This document shows positions 12,201 to 22,600 of a stretch of DNA of 64,000 nt, one piece after another. The notes beneath the pieces were generated by a model that was not told where the DNA came from, did not search any database, and worked only from the letters and a program-made list of their open reading frames with translations. The translations under genes and the position numbers were made by a program. Source of the DNA: Phorcus lineatus (Eukaryota > Mollusca > Gastropoda > Trochida > Trochidae); the NCBI GenBank assembly GCA_921293015.1, contig OV121092.1, forward strand, positions 7,074,001 through 7,138,000, given 5' to 3'. The number at the start of each line of letters is the position of its first letter. Position 1 is the first letter of the stretch.

Positions 12201-12343
12201 AAAATTAACAATTTCTTAATTTTATATTAATGCCGTATGATATTTCCAGAAAGTCTGAACTTACCACTTTTTGATACTGTGGTCAACATACGCTCCCGTT
12301 CTTTTTGAGTTCTCTCCGCGGTCTCTCGACAGTGACGTAACAT
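9218..12343 (-). CDS. Unrecognised three-exon gene, 136-aa basic-tailed protein
   Basis: Minus-strand exons: 12343-12265 (ATG at 12343, donor AGTG|GTAAG), 11800-11719 (acceptor TTCTTCCAG, donor CGAA|GTAAGT) and 9467-9218 (acceptor TTTTTTTTACAG, stop at 9220-9218). Lengths 79, 82 and 250 give one continuous frame of 136 codons plus stop, with phases matching at both junctions. The ATG is the first Met after an in-frame TGA. The protein has a charged helical start (ETAERTQKERERML), then RLRKLFTLWDSLPYMDDEEP, then a Pro-rich middle. It ends in a basic amphipathic segment (KKSAIRKFFTRITRAIRRSF). There is no signal peptide or membrane span. I do not recognise the family; the tail could bind membrane or nucleic acid, which is speculation. 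The gene lies divergently between CROT and ARPC2. Confidence 0.75.
11051..11191. mobile_element. 141-bp foldback repeat in intron of the 136-aa gene
   Basis: The outer arms AATACTAAAC and GTTTAGTATT, then GTCCCGT and ACGGGAC, then TTTATGAAACGAGTG and CACGAGTTTCATAAA form a nested stem of about 47 bp. An inner hairpin centres on GAGCGAAAGCGAG. The downstream sequence (11273-11311) holds three TGACGTCA motifs with flanks like those of the CRE-bearing MITE, so the larger unit may be a diverged member of that family. Confidence 0.55.
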
Positions 12344-12528
12344 GATTGTTGACAGTGTTGTCTTTTCGCTTTGGTGATTTTTCGCAGAATGACGTAAGAT
12401 AATGTTTCATTTGTTTATATAGATAAAGTGCGGACGTCGTAGAAGAACCCCGTTGCTTAGAGATGGGCCGAGGTCATTTGCCATGTTGATCGTCATAATC
12501 ATTGTGACGTCACATTTCTATCACGTCA
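12333..12528 (-). promoter_or_regulatory. CRE/ATF-like cluster upstream of the 136-aa gene
   Basis: A perfect TGACGTCA lies at 12505-12512 and a variant (TGACGTGA on the minus strand) at 12521-12528, 160-190 bp upstream of the ATG. Further TGACGTAA half-palindromes sit at about 12333 and 12389. The spacing and flanks of the upstream pair recall the CRE pairs in the MITE family at 6560 and 29393. CREB/ATF binding is inferred from motif only. Confidence 0.4.
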
Positions 12529-12669
12529 CAGAAATATTGTGATGGCTATTTTTAGCATTTTTTCCATTTTATACATCCACGATAAATCAAAGAAATACAC
12601 AAAATTAAATATCTCTAGACCAGAGATACAGATATCGTATTCATTCAAAGTGTCCTTACATTTAACTTT

Positions 12670-13136
12670 TTAAGTTGGTTTGGGAATCTGTCTGTTCAAA
12701 AAAGAAACAAATTGATAAAAATCGTAAATACCGCATCTAAGATTATTGGGCTTCCTATTGAAACGATCGGCAGTTTTTATGAGCAGCAGTTATCGAAAAA
12801 AGGAAACAAAATTTTGGGAGATTCTTCCCATCCACTTTTCTTGGAATATTCGACATTACCTTCTGGACGTAGGCTGCGTATGCCGACTTTTCGAACAAAC
12901 AGGTTCCGCCAATCATTCATTCCCTGCAGCATTAGAGAAATAAATTCTGTCTAATGTTGCATCACGTTTTTCATGTAAATTAAGTAAATTATCTGTTTAT
13001 CTTAACTGTTTTTACATGAATTGTTTTATAATATTATGTTATTATTTGTCTTCATTCTGGAGAATTGTAATTATACAAAACAAATTTCCCTTTTGGGACA
13101 ATAAAGATTATCTTATCTTATCTTATCTGTATTGGT
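12670..13136 (+). mobile_element. LINE 3' end, 5'-truncated
   Basis: Frame 3 from about 12670 reads NLSVQKRNKLIKIVNTASKI, then GDSSHPLFLEYSTLPSGRRL, then RTNRFRQSFIPCSIREIN. This is the classic extreme C-terminus of CR1/Jockey-group non-LTR polymerases: a KIIG...L...LPSGRR...RTNR..SF.P.AIR.LN pattern. After the stop comes a UTR of about 180 bp with AATAAAG and a terminal (TTATC)n run at 13107-13130, typical of LINE 3' ends. Endonuclease and reverse transcriptase are absent. Confidence 0.85.
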
Positions 13137-13263
13137 TGTTGGTGTACTTACACCTCAATGTTGTAGTTGAGTTGTACACAAATCCGGCACAGTGTGAGCA
13201 GGTTTTCGCCTTAATAATCGAGTTGTTTTTCCGACGAAATAGCATATAAGATATCTAATTTTG

Positions 13264-13592
13264 ATAATAATAATAATAGATTTCTTATACCACGCATATA
13301 TCCATGACAAAGCATGCTCAAAGCGCCATGAGTATTATTACCCTGGAGGGATAGTACTTTCGGTGCTGCCGATTAACAGGCGCTCCGCGCGACCATATAG
13401 GTCCGTACTTCCCCCTTGTTCAGGTACGCATTTGTACAGCTGGGTGAACTGAGTGCAACGTGGATGAAGTGTCTTGCCCAGGGACACAACACAGGATGAG
13501 ACCCAAGTCACAAACTTTTGGTGTCTCCACCGGGATTCGAACCCGGGTCTCTAGCGTGAGAGACAAGCAAGCTAACCACTACACCACTGTGA
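13264..13592 (-). mobile_element. tRNA-derived SINE, family 1 (copy 1)
   Basis: Read on the minus strand it starts at a tRNA-like head with A-box (GTGTAGTGGTTAGC) and B-box (GGTTCGAATCC). It continues through about 250 bp of body and ends in an (ATT)n tail at 13264-13280. A second copy, also reverse, is at 43156-43497. The two match almost base for base over long stretches, e.g. TGTCTTGCCCAGGGACACAA. Retroposition by a partner LINE is expected for this class. Confidence 0.9.
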
Positions 13593-13599
13593 TGTATGT

Positions 13600-16560
13600 A
13601 ATGTTTATTTCGCAAACGATACATGACCATTAGAGTCTGCAACATGGTACTAAAACGTCTACTGACATAAACTCATAACAGTTTTAGTAACAGTGTGGGT
13701 CTAACATAAGCAACACTGTTCATTTATTTATGTCTCCACTCAACTTCACCTCAACGGCCGTTCACTTTCCTCAATGCAGTTTTTTTCCGCATTTTAAAAT
13801 TTCAAAATCCTGTAACGCCTTCGACCGCGGCTTCATAACATAACATTTAGCTTCCCCTACCTGCTGTCGGCACTTCACCTAACTTCCTTCATTATTCCAG
13901 CCGAGTGCGAAGCTATGTTGGAAGCGCTCGTAAAATCTCCAATGAATGTCTATGAATTTATCAGAATATCTCCTGATTGAATGATAGACAGTTCGGAAAG
14001 AGAGCCATATATATAAAATAACCTGGCGGATACACGTGACACAATCATGAAACTATGAAATTTCCAGATATCTTCAAAGGGTATATTTTTCACAAAACAA
14101 CGTAGTTAAGGACAAAATGGTGTACTCAAGAATATCCCGGGTCTCTTTTTATCATGTCGCGCGTGAAATCAGATTGTAAAATTTCCGAATTAAAAATTGA
14201 TATAGCTCGGTTCCTTTTCAGACATGCAAGTTTTATATTAATCTTTAAATTGTGTTACCCGTATCTTTCAGCGGGATGATATTAGCTTGTAAAGTTTCAG
14301 GCCCAACATTTTGATTTGTTTTTAGTTCGAGTTTTTTTTCACTGTTCGACTATAATAACATAATGTGGAACTGTTGATCGAAATTTATCTAAATTGAGAA
14401 AAGAAAAACATCAAAGAGGAACTATCCCGAAGCGAAGGATTCAGACTTGTAATTTCATACTGTTTTACATGAAATTCGAAATATCTAAAAGTATTATTTT
14501 ACAGGGGTAAAAAAATTAAGTTACAATCAACAATAGAATATTATTGATATTAATAATCTAAGTTGTGATAAATTGCGTTGAATATTCCTTTCAAATTACC
14601 AAAAGTTCAGTCGCCTATCTAGGAATTTTGAAGGAGGGGGCCACTTTTTGAAAAAGGGGATTGGAGTGGGATTCATGTACATTTTCTTAAATAAGGACAT
14701 ACATTACATCAGATGTACTGTGTGATAACGACGTTTCGGCAAATACATTTTATTCCTTTATGAAATACACAATAAACACAGATTCATACCACAAAAATGT
14801 ATCAACAAAATTCAACATGTATCTTTGTCATGTTTACAAATTCACGGACTATATGGTCTACGATATCTTTTGATTAAGTAACGCTTAAAATAATTGTTGA
14901 AAAAAAAACAGATTTACCCTTCCATTGATGGGTTTAACATGATATCTGATAATGGTCTATAGTGTTTTAAAATCAGTTTTATTAGAACTTTTTTTTTTAC
15001 ATCAGCTGTATATTAAAATAGGTTTTGAATACTATTGCTTATAATACACACATATGTTTAACATAGTGTAAATTCTATTTTTAATTTTATCTTACTTTTA
15101 AGGCTCATTTTTTATTTATCTTTAAAATTCAAATCAAAAAGTCTTTATTATCTTTAAATAACAAAATAGGTTAGCACTGAGGGAGAGAAGGATTTTTGTA
15201 TGAATGATCAACTTCTTTATTTGAATTTACTTTCAACAGAGATAAAAAGAGATAAGATAAAGCACTAGTTAAAAATTCCATCAAAAACATATCTTGCCGA
15301 CATTATTCCACTGAAAACTTGAAACAATGAGTTCATAAATTGATAAACCATGGAAGGACCAGGTTGGGAGATAAGCTTTTTACAAAATGATTTCTTTTAA
15401 AGCAAAAAAAAAGGATTTAAAATCTATCTACAAACACTTTCAGAGTATAGGACCAAACAATGTAAAATGTCAAATCTTTACTTTATAGGAATTAAATTAT
15501 CAAATTTCATAACATTTAAACTGTTTTTGTATGAGTATGACAAATTTAACCGTCTACATTAAGTTTGTAGCACAAGAAATCTATAGAATTTTGAAAGTAC
15601 ATAACATAAGGATAATAAAGGCACATCTAGGTTTCACAGAAATTACATAATTATGTTTCATTCGCTACATGTTACATGATATTCAAACAATAAAGTGTAA
15701 AACCCAAAAGTATGGAAGCTTAAGTATTGATATAGCAAATGTCCCCAATTTTTGGAATATCAACATTGGAATTAATTTTTCTAAATAGGCATTTAGATAT
15801 TTTTCATGGCTATATTAACAAATTTGCACCAATCAAGCCATCTGCTAAAGTGTTACGGTTTCATAACTTTGTAGCATTGAGAACGATTATTATAATCATT
15901 CAGATATTAATAATTTGACTAGCTGTTTTAACTTTATGAGTCTATTAGTTATCAAATATGCATCTTAAATATATAGCAAACACCTGTTGACTGCTTGTAT
16001 AAACTCTCAGTCCAGCAGAACTACTTTTCTACTTTTTGTTCTACAAGAATTAAGAACAATGAATTGAGCAGTGAATTCATGGTGATTTTTTTTATATGAG
16101 CATGTGTTTTTAAGAATATAAACCAGTCTTGCTCATATTCTGGAATTTCTTTTCATTTTATAAGGCTTTATGATAATTAATGTTTCAGCCCCAATTTCAA
16201 TTGCTAAAGAAGGATGGTTTTATAACTGTCTATTTCAAAATGACACTCCCCAACCTTTCGTATATTTTGTCATGACCATCCCCTGGTGGCTGTATATTTT
16301 TTCTGACCCCCCCCTGAAAACCCCCGCCCCCCCCCCCCCCTGTAATAAATGACCGGTCCCTTATCCTTTCAAGTACTATATATATATATGCATTTTGATA
16401 ATACTTGATTACTAAACATAGCTGGTGGATCCTTCTAACAAAATCATTACCAGAGTCCCTTACAGGTTATCGTTATATATTAATTCAACATCTGAAGTTT
16501 ACTTGTTTAAAATAATAATACTTCTCATTTTAAATTTACATCAAACTTGAAACACACAAA
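13600..16560. other. No gene seen; AT-rich intergenic DNA
   Basis: No open frame looks like a gene or a splice-bounded exon. A G-rich stretch at 14620-14670 (GAAGGAGGGGGCC) and a long C tract at 16307-16340 could be the decayed ends of a transposon, but they do not form a matching inverted repeat. Confidence 0.5.
16307..16340 (-). other. Potential G-quadruplex tract
   Basis: Runs of 8, 5 and 14 C, separated by short spacers, give on the minus strand at least four G-runs of three or more within 34 nt. This satisfies the usual G4 pattern. It lies about 350 bp upstream of the ARPC2 start codon. Function is unknown. Confidence 0.5.
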
Positions 16561-16593
16561 CCTCGTTTATCCATACAACAGACATGTGACCTG

Positions 16594-16644
16594 ATTGGAC
16601 CAATCAGAACGGTCTACACTCCGCCATCTTTTGTCACTTCCTCT
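16594..16644 (+). promoter_or_regulatory. ARPC2 core promoter motifs
   Basis: Within 105 bp upstream of the ATG lie an inverted pair of CCAAT boxes (ATTGGACCAAT, 16594-16604), a consensus YY1 site (CCGCCATCTT, 16621-16630) and an ETS-type CACTTCCTCT (16635-16644). No TATA box is seen. This is the usual layout of a TATA-less housekeeping promoter, with transcription probably starting near the YY1 site. Factor binding is inferred from motifs only. Confidence 0.55.
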
Positions 16645-16695
16645 TTCGAGACCACGAGAAGTAGGAAAGATAGAAATCTAACTTTATATTTTGCA

Positions 16696-19600
16696 ATGAT
16701 TTTACTCGAGATAAGCAATAGGATAGTCGAGGAGACTTTAACTACAAAATTCAGAAATGTCTTAGAAGGGTAAGCACGTATTATTTTGTCAATTATGCCT
16801 TTCAAGTTAATTGTAACTGGAGTTATTTAGTCGGTGCCCGTTAGTCATGCACTTCCGCATGTCATGAAAATTCGGTACATGTTATTTTGATATGTAATAA
16901 AGTTTAACATAACTTTGGACCGTCATCAAGTATCTATGCATACACGCTCAATGCTTAGAATTTTAATTTATATGCTTGACCGTTTGTTATTTCTTTCCCT
17001 AAAATTACGATATCTGGAAACTTGCCTAGAAACGCCCATTTTCTATCATGGACATGGGTTTTATAAAGTGTAGTTTATTAATATAGTAATGTTTAATTTG
17101 ATATGTTATTAAGGTTATGTTAGATTATGCCTGACTATTTCATTTTATCGAAATACCAGGCACTGATGTTGTCTACTTTACTTCTAGCCCCACCTTTCTT
17201 GTAACAAACTTGCCAGAAAGATAGCAATATATGTGTGTCCATGTAGGGGTTAGAAGATAAACTAACTGTTAAAGGAACTGTGAAATTGTGAAGTGCATCT
17301 GGTAAATAAAGTCAAAATGATCATGCTACCCATTACTAGCTAATCAGAAAAAATGATATTTGTTTTCATGTTGACTATTGTTGACCAGGAAGTGATATTA
17401 ACATCCTCATGAGAAAAGATAAGATCTCTAATTATAATTTTAGTTCACAGAAGCTAATTTAAACATCATGGTTGATAGTAATCACTTATAAGTGGTAATT
17501 GTTTTGAAGAGTGAATGCAGTAGAATGAAAGTGAGATAGTGAGAAGAAAAAGGAAAGATAATAACGATCCACTCCGACCTCCAAACTAAAGATGACCCTG
17601 TTAAATAATCATGAAAAGTGCAGTGTAATGTGAAAGTGAGAAACAAATGAAATACTCACTAAAGAAATCCCCACTATAGCTACTAGGCTATAGTACAATG
17701 CCACAAAATGCCTCAAAGACTTTGTAAATGTGATAATAAATACGATGGAAGATGAGCAGAAATTACAAGTTTTGGCTTGATATAACAAATATGAAAAATA
17801 TAATCAGACTTTGTCTAATTAGCAAAATTGTGACAAGCACACACGTGTTAACTTGTAAATCCCAATAAATATTAGGTCAGACTTTGAACTCAAAAAGATT
17901 AAAATTGGTTAGCCCACATACGTCTTATGGTGTGAAAATCTACCGGCCAACTGTTAGTGAAAACCTTGCCTGCTAGCGAACTCGCCTTGCACGAGGTCGA
18001 CAAGCTGGGTAAGAAGGTGCCTTCGTGAGATAAAAACCTGTTCATGGTTTAGTGTACATTGTTGTTCATACTTCAAAATTGTCTTCAGAACAGTAATAAA
18101 CTTCGACTATTACAGCACCTAAACCTGGAAGAACTAAATTTTACAACTGTCAGTATATAAAGATCAAAAGATTAAAGATGTCAACAATAATTATACATCT
18201 AGGACAATATCAATCATAATTAATCAATGAAAAATATGGGGTATTTTTCATGGTTTGTCATTCTTATCAGTCATGATACAATGTTAAAATAATGTTTCAT
18301 AAGTTCGGCCATGGAACTATCTATATAGGATGAAAAAAAATAAAAATTCCATGGTTGAAGTCTTGGCAGTGCCGCTATAATTGAAATTAATAGACATTTA
18401 TTGTCTTTTAATTCTAGTTGGTGGTTCAATTTGATAAGCTAATGGATAAAAAGGATAATATGATATGAGCATGCTGATGCACTGTATAAAATGCAGTCTA
18501 CTTGTATATTTTATCAATTTGTTGGGGAAATATGTTTATGTCCCTGATTTTTCCTTTCCTGTTTCAGGGGGAAACCTGACAATGTTGATGTTACAATAGC
18601 AGGTTTGTTTATTTTTATCATGGGCCAAATTCCCCAAACATTTACCATTTCAATATTGAATGACAAATTTGATATGTCAGTAGTTATTCTCTTCATTTAA
18701 AACTTGGCTGAAATGTTATCTCCATTTTGTTTGACTCTACATCTAAGGAAAGTCTCATCAAATCAAGGGATGTGTAAACATCGGATTAAAAAATTCACCA
18801 GACTATTGAATCATAAAAGCAACTATCATCACTTGTATTCTTTAATGCTGAATTTAAATCTCAAAAGGATTAAAGAAGAAAATCGCAAAAGAATGTATCA
18901 AAAACTTGTTGAAATATTTTATACCATGACCACTAAGCCAATAGATAAACAATACATATCTCCGCAGTGACCTGTTTTCAATATTGATTCATTGAATAAA
19001 TATTATGACAAAGCTGACATTCAGGATCTATCAATGTGATTGACTTCTAATATTTGTCCTTCACTTTGTAGATTTTGATGGGGTGTTGTATCACATATCA
19101 AACCCAAATGGAGAAAAGTCTAAAATTATGGTAAGTTCATGTTAATGAAGTGAATTCTTTGATGATAAAGTATACATGTAAATAATATGAGAAATGTCAA
19201 ATATTGTATTTATTATATTTCTTATATATATTTCTATATATTCTTGCATATTATGAATGACGTTGCCTTCATGAATCGATTTACCAGATCATTTCACTAT
19301 CACAGCTATCTCATGACGCCCATTAATTGTGACGTTATATGATTGCAGAGTTATTTCACTGAGAGGAATCACATGTTATTTCACTCTGGGAAAATATGCA
19401 TTTCATTTTCACCGGCAAGTGCCGTATGTCACCATTAAAAATATAATATAGCATTCTTATTGTCTTTGATAAGACCAAATAAAAACAGAAAAATCTTATT
19501 TGATGTATACATAGCAAGAGTTATTGTGTTTGATTTAATCTTAATTGATAACTTTATAACTAGTTATTAAAGATTTAACTTTGGATACAAATACTTTTTA

Positions 19601-22600
19601 TTGCTTTTACTACTGGCAAGAAACTTTTTCGTGGTTTTTCTTGTATTTTACCATATTAACTGACGGCTCAGTTTAAGGCTTGCTTCATTCAAGTGTTCTT
19701 TACAAATTTATATTTGAAATTTTCCAGGTCAGCATATCCCTCAAGTTCTATAAAGATTTACAAGAACACGGGGCAGATGATGTAAGTTGATCCAACCACA
19801 CAACTCTCACTTTGCGAGCCATTTTGTATGATGACTTACATAAAGAAAAAATTACTGTTGTTCATCCATTAAAATATGTGTATTCCTCTGACTAGAAAAG
19901 TTTGATGGAGATGAAGTATAATTTTACAATGGACAGATGTTCGAGCGACACAGTATAAGTTGACTGAGATGAACAAGTTTAGCAACATTGAAGGATTGTA
20001 CTGCCATAATGATTATGGCGCAAGCTGTAAAATAATAGAATCATATTGAATCAGTATTTTTCCTAAAACCTTTTCATAAAAGGAGTAGTTACAGGGCTCC
20101 AGATAATTATTTGGACTTGGGGGTATTTCACTCCTCAAAATGAAAATTGAGGAGTAAAATTACCACATGAAAAAAAACTAGGAGTTTTTCATGGTTTATC
20201 GTTTTCGTATCCTCATTCCGACTTTAGCATTTTCGATGTTGGTCGTTAATTAAATTTTCCACACGTTTTATCTGTAAATAAGTGAGTGATTTCTCTTTGA
20301 TGAAATAGGAACTTGGAAATCTTTGTTTTCTTTCAGGTTGGGAAGAATTCATGTTAGCTACTATTCGAGATGTCAAGATCAGACATGTATAAATGAAACT
20401 TTGTAAAAAAATATCTGACTCGTATTCTGTGAGAGTTGTGCGTATCTGTCACTCGTTGATTTCATTTTTAATGCGTATATCTGAATTACCCGTGCGTATT
20501 TTCCGTAGATACGCATCTTATCTGGAGCCCTGTAGTTAGGTGTTTAGCTATTAAGATTGGATGTTTTGTAGAGGTTGAACATTAATTTAATATTGTAGTG
20601 TACACTGTAAAAAAAATTAAAATGAAAGAGAATCAGTATTTTCCCAAAAAATGTTTTTCATTAAGGAGTAATTATATGTTTCTGCACTTATAAACTTAAA
20701 AAGTAATGTTTTTTAGAGGTTGAACATTAGTTTGATATTGCAGCTAATCAAGAGAGAGTATGGAGATTTCTTATCAGCGCCTGAAGCTGGTGAGTATAGA
20801 TGATATCCAAACCTCTTTCTTCTTAAAGGCACTAGCTGTCGCTTGTCTTTTGAGGGATTAAGGTGATATCTGGAAAAGACTAAACAAACATTTTACAAAT
20901 TACAAAACAATCTTTGTTAATCATTAAGATGATTTCTTCAACAAATTGTACCATGTACGTAAAATCCTTTCTGGAGTGATTTAAAGGTGTTTAAATAGTT
21001 TCTCATTATATTTGACATCTTTTTGTATGGCTTCAGATAGTCAGGTTATGATACTTATGACCCATTGAAGAAAATATATTATAATGAACTAATGGGGAAA
21101 AATTTAAGAACTTTTAGCACCAAGCGACAGTGGGCATTTAGTCTTCATCACAATTTTCTTCATCAGTGACTGAACAGAGTTGTGAGGGAAATTGTATCTG
21201 AATGTTACTTGATTTCCAGGTTACAATGTATCGATTGTGTTCGACCTCGAAAAACTTCCGAAGGACCATGAAGCTCAAGTAAAGAAGGCGGGGCTACTGA
21301 AGCGGAACTGCTTCGCCTCCGTGTTTGAGAAATACTTCCAGTGTCAAGAGAAGGGAGAGGAGGGAAAGAAGAGGGCCGTCATCCAGTACCGGGACGACGA
21401 GACTATGTACGTTGCTGTAACGTTATAAGTATATGAAATAAGTGTCCGTGACATACTAGCTTGGGATATTATGATATTTAGTCACTTGTATGTTATTGGC
21501 AAAACTATGATATCAAGTTTATTTCCGAGTTGCCAAAAATAGACATTAATGATCATGTTACAAAGAGGGTCATGTGATTTGCTCGTGCATGGAGAGCAAT
21601 GTTGTGTCAAAAATGAGAAGTCAAAAAAATAATCAAAATCTATTAGCCCGTTGACAGTAGTTTGGAACGCAACATCAAAATTAAACTTTTAAAATCTAAG
21701 CATTTTTTTTGTTAAAACACAGTATCAAGTGATATCCTTTCCTAGGGCATTTTAAACAGTGTTAATGCTTGGTCATTTTTTTTCAAGGGTCTTTGCAATT
21801 TGATTTGAATCTAACAAACACTTTCCTGGCCGCATGGGGACTTAAGTACTGATTGCAGGGGTAATGTCTTTTGCAAAGAGGCGATGTCATTGCAACTATG
21901 ATTCATTATCTAAGCAGACGAGTGGTTTGAAAAAGTTTTAAAAAGTCAAAGATCATGAACAAGGTCCCCTCTTGAGTATAAGGTACTTGGATTTATTTAT
22001 AGCAAGTATGATTCTTTAAGCAGACCAGTGATTTGCAGAGGTTTTGAAAAGATCACGGAAAGTCCCATGTTAATTGTTAAGAACTTGGACTTATCAGGCG
22101 GCAGGTTGTGAGTTATTTATGATTATGATACTCATCATTCTTCAAATTCATCAATTCAAATTTAAGATTTGTTAATGATGTGATGTCTCTCTTATTCCAG
22201 GTATGTTGAAGCCAAGAAAGATCGAGTAACAGTAATTTTCAGCACTATCTTTAAAGATGATGATGATATTGTCATTGGAAAAGTATTTATGCAGGTAAGT
22301 TCATTAACTTTGTTAATTTCATTGTTCTTATGGTTCAAAATTGTGACCAATAATGTCTCATCAAAAGATTTGAGGATGGATTTGAACGATAATTCAAAAG
22401 GAGAACATGTAGAGAAGTGTCTGTAATATATCCCACAAACCAAACCCTCATTCAGCTCAGCCACTGTAGAACAGGTTTATTATCATAGGGTTTAGCGTGT
22501 GTGGGAGTATGAAGATTACATAACATCAAAAGATGTACAGATTGAAAATTAATATTTCAGTTTTTCTCCAAAGATGATAGTAAGGAAACTCTTAGACTTA

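Noticed and set aside
14590-16345. A 1.75-kb transposon between the G-rich and C-rich ends
   Set aside because: The two ends do not match as inverted repeats, no target duplication was found and there is no transposase frame.
16614-16805. Minus-strand frame across ARPC2 exon 1
   Set aside because: Antisense shadow of the coding exon and promoter.
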